The position numbers and the translations under genes were made by a program. From NCBI GenBank assembly GCA_902792495.1, contig CADBAC010000065.1, positions 1-6,398 on the forward strand: 6,398 nt of DNA, given 5' to 3'. The notes beneath the pieces are model-generated. The model was not told the DNA's origin and searched no databases. It was given only the letters and a program-made list of their open reading frames with translations. Source of the DNA: Ruminococcus flavefaciens (GTDB taxonomy: Bacteria > Bacillota > Clostridia > Oscillospirales > Ruminococcaceae). Of the stretch, positions 1 through 5,633 are shown in pieces (the stretch's first letter is position 1; every line of letters starts with the position of its first letter).

Positions 1-2
1 AT

Positions 3-1868
3 ATTTCAAACGACTATATGAACAGCATACTTGTCGGTATTTCGGAGCAGAGCAAGGCTCTCGGCTACGATGTGTATGCTTTCGTCATGGCTTTCAGCGT
101 TGACGGAGAGGGACTTATCCAGAACGGCGAGGAGAATATCTTCACACTCCTGAATAAGGAAGTAATTGACGGTATCCTTCTTCTCGGCGGAAATTTCGCA
201 GGTCAGACACTCCTCGACAAGCTGAGGGATCAGCTGATAAATGTGGGAGTTCCCGTGCTTTCGCTGGACTACGACTACGACTTCTGCGAGAGTATCTACG
301 CTGAGGATCAGCCCGTTATCGAGCGCATGACAGATCATCTCATCGAGCATCACGGCTGTAAGGACATCATCTGTCTCACGGGCCCGAAAGGGAATACTCC
401 CGCTATGTCCAGACTTGAAGGCTATCGGCATTCACTGGAAAAGCACGGTCTGAAGGTGAAGGACGAGAATATCGTCTACGGCGATTTCTGGAAGCCTGCC
501 GCTCAGCGCCTTGCTAAAGAGATATCAGGCGGCAAACGTCCCATCCCCGACGCTATAGTCTGCGCTAACGATGTAATGGCCATGAACCTTTGCAACGAGC
601 TTATCAGCGCAGGGATAAAGGTACCCGAACAGATAAAGATAACGGGTTATGACGGCTCAAGGGAAGCTTTCGACAATATCCCGTCCATCTCCACGGTTTT
701 CCCCGAAAACACCCATCTGGGCGCTTCTGCGGTTTGCAGGCTCCATGAGATGATGACAGGGGAGAAGACCGAACCTGTGGACATAACAAAGGGTTCGCTG
801 ATACTGGCACAAAGCTGCGGATGCAGTGACGGTATCGGCTTCCTCGTCAGACACCGTGAGTTTTATCACAAAAACGTCGAACGCTATGAGAGGTTCTATC
901 AGAAAAGCGGCATGATGGAGGGACTTATGCAGGCGCAAAGCCTTGAGGTGCTTCTGCATAGGATAGAGGAATATTCCTACGTCCTCAACGGCATCGACAC
1001 CTATATGCTCTGCCTTTGCAGGAACTGGGACGATGTGGAAAACAACGACGACGATGACTATATCCGTGTGGGATACAGTCCCATGATGGATGTGCGCATG
1101 ATAATCAGTGAGGGCACTGCCGAACTGGTGAACTATGAGTACATCTCCTCGGATATCCTTCCGCCGTTCATCACCGAAAATACGGAAGAACCCTCGTTTT
1201 TCTTCATTCTTCCCGTCCACTTCATGGACAGGTGCTTCGGCTATTCACTGTTCAGATTCCGTGACATGAGACTGGCTATCAGCATTGTCTTCGCTCACTG
1301 GAACAGAAACATCAACATAGCACTGGAATTCCTGCGTGTCAGGACAAAACTCATGAGCATAAACCAGAGGATCTCACTTAGTTCCATCCGTGACACTCTT
1401 ACGGGTGTCTACAACAGAAAGGGATTCAACAGATTCTCGGAGAGTATGTTCAAAAAGGCACAAAGCGAGAAGAAGAATTTCTTCATTATGATGGCCGACC
1501 TTGACCTGCTGAAAGGAATAAACGACAACTTCGGCCATATAGAGGGAGATAACGCTATTATCGTAGCGGCAAATGCGCTGAATACCTGCTGTAAAAATAA
1601 CGAGATATGCTGTAGGATAGGCGGCGACGAATACGCTGTTATCGGTGTGGGCGACTACCCCGATGACCTTATCAGTGAATACTTCGAGTATATTGAGGAT
1701 TACTGCGAAAGGTACAATTCGACTTCGGGCAAAGGCTACAAAGTCGGAGTGAGTGTGGGATTTTTCTGCGAAGTTCCCAAGGAAACGGACAAGATAACTG
1801 CTTTCATAAATATCGCAGACGAGAGAATGTATGATAACAAGATAAGAAGAAAGAAAAACAGACAGTAA
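3..1868 (+). CDS. LacI-type sugar-binding domain fused to GGDEF diguanylate cyclase (5' partial)
   Basis: Predicted one-component cytosolic sensor that would couple a small ligand, probably a sugar, to cyclic-di-GMP synthesis. Residues count from the ATG at base 18. Residues 1 to about 270 resemble the periplasmic-binding-like domain of LacI regulators: a GISEQSKALGYDVY helix-strand, ICLTGP near 117, CANDVMAMN, and KITGYDGSREAFDNIPSISTV. Residues about 270-450 form an unassigned sensor-like region with an acidic run (NNDDDD, 342-347). The GGDEF domain begins at DTLTGVYNRKGF (D459), has the metal-binding DLD at 494-496, NDNFGHIEGD, and the active-site motif GGDEY at 535-539. The RxxD inhibitory site is absent (KNNE instead). 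The frame stays open upstream of base 18 (ISNDY), and the first strand of the binding domain is missing, so the true start lies outside the window. Whether a helix-turn-helix precedes it cannot be seen. I see no transmembrane segment or signal peptide in the visible part. Confidence 0.88.
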   Translation: MSNDYMNSILVGISEQSKALGYDVYAFVMAFSVDGEGLIQNGEENIFTLLNKEVIDGILLLGGNFAGQTLLDKLRDQLINVGVPVLSLDYDYDFCESIYAEDQPVIERMTDHLIEHHGCKDIICLTGPKGNTPAMSRLEGYRHSLEKHGLKVKDENIVYGDFWKPAAQRLAKEISGGKRPIPDAIVCANDVMAMNLCNELISAGIKVPEQIKITGYDGSREAFDNIPSISTVFPENTHLGASAVCRLHEMMTGEKTEPVDITKGSLILAQSCGCSDGIGFLVRHREFYHKNVERYERFYQKSGMMEGLMQAQSLEVLLHRIEEYSYVLNGIDTYMLCLCRNWDDVENNDDDDYIRVGYSPMMDVRMIISEGTAELVNYEYISSDILPPFITENTEEPSFFFILPVHFMDRCFGYSLFRFRDMRLAISIVFAHWNRNINIALEFLRVRTKLMSINQRISLSSIRDTLTGVYNRKGFNRFSESMFKKAQSEKKNFFIMMADLDLLKGINDNFGHIEGDNAIIVAANALNTCCKNNEICCRIGGDEYAVIGVGDYPDDLISEYFEYIEDYCERYNSTSGKGYKVGVSVGFFCEVPKETDKITAFINIADERMYDNKIRRKKNRQ

Positions 1869-1873
1869 ATTTT

Positions 1874-1909
1874 GCAGCATACGGAAAGAAGGAGAGGGCT
1901 TTCCGCTGC
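1874..1909 (+). other. Imperfect stem-loop after the GGDEF gene
   Basis: GCAGC at 1874-1878 pairs with GCTGC at 1905-1909, and GGAAAG at 1883-1888 pairs with CTTTCC at 1899-1904. A four-base bulge lies on the 5' side and the loop is ten bases. It starts six bases after the stop codon. No T-run follows, so it is not an obvious intrinsic terminator. It may protect the 3' end of the transcript or act together with the second dyad just downstream. Confidence 0.45.
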
Positions 1910-1921
1910 GATCAGGATTAG

Positions 1922-1961
1922 CGACAAAGACTGCGGGGGAAACTTCGCAGTCATTTTGTCG
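1922..1961 (+). terminator. Long dyad, possible weak terminator or 5' regulatory hairpin
   Basis: GACTGCG (1929-1935) pairs with CGCAGTC (1946-1952). The stem continues with CGACAAA (1922-1928) against TTTGTCG (1955-1961), interrupted only by a two-base AT bulge, giving about 14 base pairs around a ten-base loop. The inner seven-bp stem followed by ATTTTGTC looks like a terminator with a poor T-tract. The hairpin also ends only six bases before the GAGGTGG ribosome binding site of the next gene, so it could equally influence expression of the hydrolase-like gene. No convincing sigma-70 promoter was seen between the two genes, so co-transcription with partial termination is possible. Confidence 0.45.
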
Positions 1962-1966
1962 GCAAT

Positions 1967-1973
1967 GAGGTGG
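1967..1973 (+). promoter_or_regulatory. Ribosome binding site fixing the hydrolase start
   Basis: GAGGTGG is five bases upstream of ATG 1979. It contains the alternative in-frame GTG (1970-1972), which therefore cannot be the start while also serving as the anti-SD target. This shortens the reading frame from 292 to 289 residues. Confidence 0.7.
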
Positions 1974-1978
1974 AAAAC

Positions 1979-2848
1979 ATGAGTTATGAAAACATTGTCA
2001 AGGTGGGGGACGCTTCTCTGAACGTCTATACCGAAGGCAGCGGCAGTACAACTGTCGTATTTATGGCGGATCTGGGTATCACCAGCCCTGTGCTGGAATA
2101 TCGTCCCCTTTACACGAAGCTGGCCGACCGTTACAGGACCGTCGTTATCGAGAAAAGCGGCTACGGATACAGCGGTCACATGATAAGCAAGAGGACCATT
2201 GAGAATCTGGTCATGGAGGACAGATACAGCCTTAAAGCCGCAGGCATCGAACCGCCCTATGTTCTGGCTGTGCACGGCTACGGCGGCATAGAAGCGGTAT
2301 ACTGGGCTACTCAGTACCCCGATGAGGTCAAAGCCATCCTCGGCATAGATATGGCAATGCCCGATCATGCCCTTGCGGTGGCTAAGGAATTATCCGAGAT
2401 GAAGCGTCAGGAAATGGTCACAAAGAGAAGGGATTTCCTTGTGAAAGTCGCAAAGAAAGGCCTTATGTCAAAGCTTCTCTACAAGCAGACTCTTGACCTA
2501 TCGGGTATCATGTCGGGGAGTTATCTGACAGATGAGGAAAAAGCGGAGTACAAGAAACTGTACTACAAGAATCTGCTGAACGAGGAAATATCAGCGGAAT
2601 CGGTGCTTATGACCGAGAATGCGACGAAAGCCCATGACAGCGGAAAAGTCAGCTGTCCCATGTGTCTGTTTATCAGCGATATCAGCGGACAGATGAAGTC
2701 GATATCATGGAGGGAACTGTCGGTATCCTTTGCGAAAAGGCACAATGCCGAGTATCATCTCAGCGATGTGGGGCATTACATATATGCGAAGATACCCGAT
2801 ATTATGGCGGATACGTTCATGACTTTCCTTGAGAAGAATTGTAATTGA
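1979..2848 (+). CDS. Alpha/beta-hydrolase-fold protein lacking the nucleophile serine
   Basis: A 289-residue cytosolic protein of the alpha/beta hydrolase superfamily, with no signal peptide or membrane segment. The fold shows in TVVFMADLG (strand and oxyanion region), RYRTVVIEKSGYGYSG, the elbow region PYVLAVHGYGG, then EAVYWATQYPDEVKAILGIDMAMP, and a C-terminal CLFISD...GHYIY. In family members as I know them the elbow reads GHSMGG or PHSMSG; here it is VHGYGG, so the nucleophile position is Gly100. The likely acid Asp234 and base His266 are kept. Residues about 135-215 would be the lid. The start is ATG 1979, because GAGGTGG at 1967-1973 sits five bases upstream; an in-frame GTG at 1970 lies inside that ribosome binding site. 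It may be a pseudoenzyme with a binding role, or may use a different chemistry. The substrate is unknown. It lies alone between the cyclase gene and the polyamine promoter. Confidence 0.85.
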   Translation: MSYENIVKVGDASLNVYTEGSGSTTVVFMADLGITSPVLEYRPLYTKLADRYRTVVIEKSGYGYSGHMISKRTIENLVMEDRYSLKAAGIEPPYVLAVHGYGGIEAVYWATQYPDEVKAILGIDMAMPDHALAVAKELSEMKRQEMVTKRRDFLVKVAKKGLMSKLLYKQTLDLSGIMSGSYLTDEEKAEYKKLYYKNLLNEEISAESVLMTENATKAHDSGKVSCPMCLFISDISGQMKSISWRELSVSFAKRHNAEYHLSDVGHYIYAKIPDIMADTFMTFLEKNCN

Positions 2849-2978
2849 TGCAGGGGAACTATATAACTTCCGATATTAAATTAAACGGGCAGTTCATGGA
2901 ACATCGGGGGCGGCGTTCCCTACAGATTAATTCTTCTGACCAATTAAACTTTATACCTTGGGAATTGCGGGTTTGGTA
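2849..2978. other. Gene-free AT-rich stretch with a possible interspersed-repeat fragment
   Basis: No coding region, clear terminator or promoter was found between the hydrolase stop and the polyamine promoter. One GC-rich island stands out at 2898-2923: GGAAC (2898-2902) pairs with GTTCC (2915-2919) around a G-rich loop. No T-tract follows, so termination of the hydrolase transcript is not explained. The phrase GGGGGCGGCGTTCCCTACA resembles intergenic repeats I associate with Ruminococcaceae genomes; this is from memory and unverified. Confidence 0.4.
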
Positions 2979-3007
2979 TTGACAAAATCCGTGATATATG
3001 ATAAAAT
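2979..3007 (+). promoter_or_regulatory. Sigma-70 promoter for the polyamine operon
   Basis: TTGACA (2979-2984) is a perfect -35 box. After a 17-base spacer comes TAAAAT (3002-3007), a five-of-six -10 box, preceded by TGA (2999-3001), which gives an extended -10. Initiation is expected near 3013-3015, giving a leader of about 400 bases before the speD ATG. It is the strongest promoter-like sequence noticed in the window. Confidence 0.85.
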
Positions 3008-3048
3008 ATAACAAATTGCAAAAGAAGCTTCGGTTTCAGAGCAAGATT

Positions 3049-3182
3049 TTTGACCACTGCGGGTGCGGTGTGTATGAGAATGGGCGGGAATGACGGCACT
3101 ATGCGCTGTTTCACTGTTTGCCGCTTCTCCTTTCCGCAATACAAACCTCGCAGTCAAGGCCATACGGACAGCCGTGGTCAAA
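3049..3182 (+). promoter_or_regulatory. Putative aptamer domain with three-way junction
   Basis: TTTGACCAC (3049-3057) is the exact reverse complement of GTGGTCAAA (3174-3182). The adjoining ACTGCGGG (3056-3063) pairs with CTCGCAGT (3147-3154) with one G-U. ACGG and CCGT (3164-3167 and 3172-3175) form a small hairpin in the joining strand. The outer two base pairs of P1 and P2 overlap at 3056-3057, so one helix gives up two pairs. The long P2 arm continues through P3, P4 and P5 to about 3094-3123. No similarity to a named RNA family was recognised. Confidence 0.5.
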
Positions 3183-3222
3183 TGCCGACTGCCGATATTT
3201 ACGGCTGGCAACTTCTGTTGCC
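3183..3222 (+). promoter_or_regulatory. Two mutually exclusive linker hairpins
   Basis: TGCC (3183-3186) with GGCA (3207-3210), plus GCCG (3191-3194) with CGGC (3202-3205), form one hairpin. The same GGCA belongs to GGCAAC (3207-3212), which pairs perfectly with GTTGCC (3217-3222) around a TTCT loop. Only one of the outer helices can form at a time, the arrangement expected between an aptamer and its expression platform. Confidence 0.45.
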
Positions 3223-3277
3223 TTATTGATTTAAGAATAATTTATGAGTTTTAGCAAGCTTATGAAAGGTCAATAAG
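3222..3277 (+). promoter_or_regulatory. AT-rich helix in the leader expression platform
   Basis: CTTATTGA (3222-3229) is an exact reverse complement of TCAATAAG (3270-3277). Three more pairs, two of them G-U, extend the helix inward to 3232 and 3267. Base 3222 is shared with the preceding GTTGCC helix. It would bring the aptamer and the terminator region together. Confidence 0.4.
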
Positions 3278-3330
3278 AGTAGTAAAAGGTATCTTTGCCT
3301 CTAACCGTGCGCTTATGCATATGATATTTC

Positions 3331-3368
3331 ATGCACACATAGGCGGAAAGCTGATGTGTGCATTTTTT
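3331..3368 (+). terminator. Perfect intrinsic terminator inside the speD leader
   Basis: ATGCACACAT (3331-3340) pairs without mismatch with ATGTGTGCAT (3354-3363) around a 13-base loop, and T's run to 3368. It lies downstream of the promoter at 2979-3007 and 53 bases upstream of the speD start codon, with no gene between. It must therefore be conditional, or read through, for the polyamine genes to be expressed from that promoter. Its 5' arm can alternatively pair with 3068-3079 (12 bp) or in part with TGCAT at 3316-3320. Confidence 0.85.
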
Positions 3369-3372
3369 ATTG

Positions 3373-3394
3373 ATACTTCCGTTTCGGGAAGTAT
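3373..3394 (+). promoter_or_regulatory. 8-bp hairpin or palindrome between terminator and speD RBS
   Basis: ATACTTCC (3373-3380) is the exact reverse complement of GGAAGTAT (3387-3394), separated by GTTTCG. No T-tract follows directly. It could be an RNA hairpin that shields the 5' end of read-through transcripts. It could also be a DNA operator, since a weak promoter-like pair, TTGATA (3370-3375) and TACGAT (3394-3399) with 18-base spacing, flanks it. Confidence 0.4.
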
Positions 3395-3410
3395 ACGATT
3401 ATTCACTTTT

Positions 3411-3416
3411 GAGGTG
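3411..3416 (+). promoter_or_regulatory. Ribosome binding site of speD
   Basis: GAGGTG ends five bases before ATG 3422. The alternative in-frame GTG at 3416 overlaps this site and would have no room for its own, so the ATG is chosen. Confidence 0.75.
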
Positions 3417-3421
3417 TGCGT

Positions 3422-4192
3422 ATGGAAAATAAATTAAAGCTTTACGGCTTCAACAACCTGACAAAATCACTGAGTTTCAACATCTATGACGTCTGTTATG
3501 CCAAGAATCCCAAGGCTCAGCAGGAGTATATCGCCTATGTCGATGAGGTCTATAATTCGGAGCGTATCACCGATATCATGACCCACCTTACCGAAATGAT
3601 AGGCGCTCAGGTCCTCAGTGTTTCCCGTCAGGACTATGACCCTCAGGGAGCGTCCGCTACATTCCTTATTGCCGATGATACCATGATACCGGCAGGCGGA
3701 AGCGAGACTGTTGCCCATCTTGACAAGAGCCATGTAACTGTACACACTTACCCCGAGTATCACCCCGATACAAGTATAGCTACTTTCCGTGTGGATATCG
3801 ACGTAGCTACCTGCGGAAAGATAACTCCTCTCACCGCCCTTGACTACCTTATCGGAAGCTTCGATTCCGATATCATCACCATGGATTACCGTGTCAGAGG
3901 CTTCACAAGAAATCTTTACGGCGAGAAATTATTCATAGACCACGATATCACTTCTATCCAGAATTATATCGACGAGGCTATCCTCGACAAGTACGACGCT
4001 GTGGACATCAACGTATATCAGGCAAATATGTTTCATACAAAAATGCTCATCAAGGAGATAATCCTCCAGAATTATCTCTTCAACACCGATGTCCGTGAAC
4101 TTGCTCCGAGAAACCGCCTCGATATCACCAATGCACTGAGAAAAGAAATGATAGAAATATTCAGCGGAAGGAACGTGTTTGGAAATGGCTGA
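3422..4192 (+). CDS. speD: S-adenosylmethionine decarboxylase proenzyme, E. coli type
   Basis: Makes decarboxylated SAM, the aminopropyl donor for spermidine-type polyamines, in the cytosol. The 256-residue protein matches the long E. coli class (264 residues) closely: [20 protein letters not shown] at the N-terminus, [46 protein letters not shown], and [11 protein letters not shown] near the C-terminus. Ser103 in DKSH is the residue that self-cleaves to form the pyruvoyl cofactor, and Cys131 in TCGKITPL corresponds to the catalytic cysteine, with the same 28-residue spacing as in E. coli. A loop just before the cleavage site is shorter than in E. coli. This is not the short Bacillus-type SpeD. 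It is the first gene of the operon, overlaps the next by eight bases, and is likely controlled by the leader terminator. Confidence 0.97.
   Translation: MENKLKLYGFNNLTKSLSFNIYDVCYAKNPKAQQEYIAYVDEVYNSERITDIMTHLTEMIGAQVLSVSRQDYDPQGASATFLIADDTMIPAGGSETVAHLDKSHVTVHTYPEYHPDTSIATFRVDIDVATCGKITPLTALDYLIGSFDSDIITMDYRVRGFTRNLYGEKLFIDHDITSIQNYIDEAILDKYDAVDINVYQANMFHTKMLIKEIILQNYLFNTDVRELAPRNRLDITNALRKEMIEIFSGRNVFGNG
4168..4173 (+). promoter_or_regulatory. RBS region leaving the speA start ambiguous
   Basis: AAGGAA lies inside the end of speD, eleven bases before ATG 4185 but only five before an in-frame TTG at 4179. The ATG is preferred by codon type and because the product then starts [15 protein letters not shown]. 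The TTG start would add two residues. Either start overlaps the speD stop, suggesting translational coupling. Confidence 0.45.
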
Positions 4193-5633
4193 ACTCTCAC
4201 AGGTGAACGCACCTATTTATGAAGCCCTTCGCAAATTCAGAAGAATGAGGGTAGTACCTTTCGATGTGCCCGGCCACAAGCGTGGACGTGGAAATATGGA
4301 ACTGACGGAATTCCTCGGCGAGGACTGCATGAACGTGGACGTAAACTCCATGAAGCCGCTGGACAACCTCTGTCATCCCGTATCTGTCATAAAGGACGCT
4401 GAAATGCTGGCGGCCGAAGCTTTCGGTGCGGCCAACGCATTCTTCATGGTGGGAGGCACTACCTCCGCCGTACAGAGCATGATAATGTATGCCTGCAAGA
4501 GCGGCGACAAGATAATCATGCCAAGAAATGTACACAGAAGTGCGATCAACGCTCTCATCCTCACGGGAGCCGTGCCCGTTTACGTTAACCCCGATGTGAA
4601 CCATCAGCTTGGCATCGCTCTTGGTATGTCGGTCTCACAGGTGGAGAAGGCGATAGAGGAAAATCCCGATGCCAAGGCGATTATGGTGAATAATCCCACT
4701 TACTACGGCATCTGCTCCGACCTTAAAAAGATAACGGAAATGGCTCACGCTCATGGTATGCTGGTGCTTGTGGACGAAGCCCACGGTACTCACTTCTACT
4801 TCGGCGACAACTTCCCCATAACCGCTATGGCGGCAGGTGCGGACTGCGCTTCGGTAAGTATGCATAAATCGGGAGGAAGCCTTACACAGAGTTCATTCCT
4901 CCTCATGGGAAAGAACGTCAACGCTGACTATATGCGTCAGGTCATCAACCTCACCCAGACCACCAGCGCATCATATCTGCTTCTGTCCAGCCTTGATATT
5001 TCCCGTAAGAGACTGGCTCTCAGCGGTAAGGAGATCTTCGCAAAGACAGTGGAGATGGCTGAATATGCCCGTAAGGAGATCAACGATATCGGCGGATATT
5101 ACGCCTATTCCCGTGAACTCATCAACGGCGACAGCATCTACGACTTCGATGTGTCAAAGCTGAGCATCTACACTCTCCCCATCGGACTTGCAGGCATCGA
5201 GGTCTATGACCTCCTCCGTGACGAGTACGACATACAGATAGAATTCGGCGATATCGGCAATGTCCTCGCTTACATTTCCGTAGGCGACAGGGAGCGTGAT
5301 ATCGAGCGCCTGATAAGTGCCCTTGCGGAAATAAAGCGCCGCTTCGGTAAATCGGGCACAGGTATGCTTACTCAGGAGTACATCAATCCCGTAGTTGCCG
5401 AAAGACCGAGAAAGGCCTTCTATGCAGACAAGGTGTCGCTCCCTCTCGACGAAGCGGCAGGCCGGGTTTGCAGCGAATTTGTAATGTGCTATCCTCCGGG
5501 TATACCGATCCTTGCTCCCGGAGAGCTGATAACTCCCGAGATAATCGAGTACATCCGATATGCCAAGGAAAAGGGCTGTCAGATGACGGGCACCGAGGAC
5601 CTTAACATCGAAAGGCTGAATGTTATCGTATGA
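4185..5633 (+). CDS. speA: PLP-dependent Orn/Lys/Arg decarboxylase, SpeA type
   Basis: A cytosolic aminotransferase-fold basic amino acid decarboxylase of 482 residues, the size of Bacillus-type SpeA. Visible family features are [37 protein letters not shown] (phosphate-binding region), [30 protein letters not shown], the cofactor-ring motif DEAHGTH (Asp197, His200), and [16 protein letters not shown] with Lys228 as the Schiff-base lysine. The C-terminal domain has [13 protein letters not shown]. Arginine to agmatine is the best guess because of the neighbouring speD, but lysine and ornithine decarboxylases share these motifs and substrate cannot be settled by reading. It overlaps speD by eight bases and the next gene by four (ATGA), so it belongs to one transcript and depends on the speD leader. 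Confidence 0.93.
   Translation: MAELSQVNAPIYEALRKFRRMRVVPFDVPGHKRGRGNMELTEFLGEDCMNVDVNSMKPLDNLCHPVSVIKDAEMLAAEAFGAANAFFMVGGTTSAVQSMIMYACKSGDKIIMPRNVHRSAINALILTGAVPVYVNPDVNHQLGIALGMSVSQVEKAIEENPDAKAIMVNNPTYYGICSDLKKITEMAHAHGMLVLVDEAHGTHFYFGDNFPITAMAAGADCASVSMHKSGGSLTQSSFLLMGKNVNADYMRQVINLTQTTSASYLLLSSLDISRKRLALSGKEIFAKTVEMAEYARKEINDIGGYYAYSRELINGDSIYDFDVSKLSIYTLPIGLAGIEVYDLLRDEYDIQIEFGDIGNVLAYISVGDRERDIERLISALAEIKRRFGKSGTGMLTQEYINPVVAERPRKAFYADKVSLPLDEAAGRVCSEFVMCYPPGIPILAPGELITPEIIEYIRYAKEKGCQMTGTEDLNIERLNVIV

Larger units (their letters stand above)
3014..3368 (+). ncRNA. Structured 5' leader of speD, candidate riboswitch or attenuator
   Basis: The transcribed leader is much more structured than the flanks and ends in an intrinsic terminator before speD. 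Nested pairings read by eye are: GAAGC/GTTTC with a TTCG loop (3024-3037); P1 3049-3055 with 3176-3182; P2 3056-3063 with 3147-3154; P3 3068-3075 with 3139-3146 (one mismatch); P4 3084-3090 with 3131-3137; P5 3094-3098 with 3119-3123; and P6 3164-3167 with 3172-3175. P1, P2 and P6 make a three-way junction. Downstream are competing linker hairpins (3183-3222), a helix 3222-3232 with 3267-3277, and the terminator. A 12-bp pairing of 3068-3079 with 3327-3338 would block the terminator. The ligand is unknown; SAM, decarboxylated SAM, polyamines and arginine are natural guesses from the genes controlled. I see no SAM-I or T-box core. It could instead be a repeated intergenic element. Confidence 0.6.

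Noticed and set aside
657..1220. Minus-strand open frame of 187 codons inside the GGDEF fusion gene
   Set aside because: It is the antisense of a well-supported coding region with clear domain motifs, and its product has no recognisable family features.
1736..2368. Minus-strand open frame of 210 codons spanning the cyclase-hydrolase junction
   Set aside because: It overlaps two genes with recognisable folds on the other strand and the two dyads between them; no protein family is apparent.
2898..2919. Terminator for the hydrolase gene
   Set aside because: The stem is only five base pairs, the loop is long and no T-tract follows.
2951..3211. Minus-strand open frames of 86 and 66 codons across the speD leader
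   Set aside because: They lie antisense to a promoter-driven structured leader, show no recognisable protein features and no convincing ribosome binding site; the openness comes from the GC-rich structured DNA.
3090..3254. Second plus-strand open frame in the leader starting at ATG 3090
   Set aside because: The G-rich sequence before it directly abuts the start codon, and the frame overlaps the 51-codon frame and all the RNA helices; coding is unlikely.
3014..3330. SAM-I (S-box) riboswitch or T-box leader
   Set aside because: The S-box core (GAGAGGTGGAGGGA-like) and the T-box AGGGTGGNACCGCG-like sequence are both absent.
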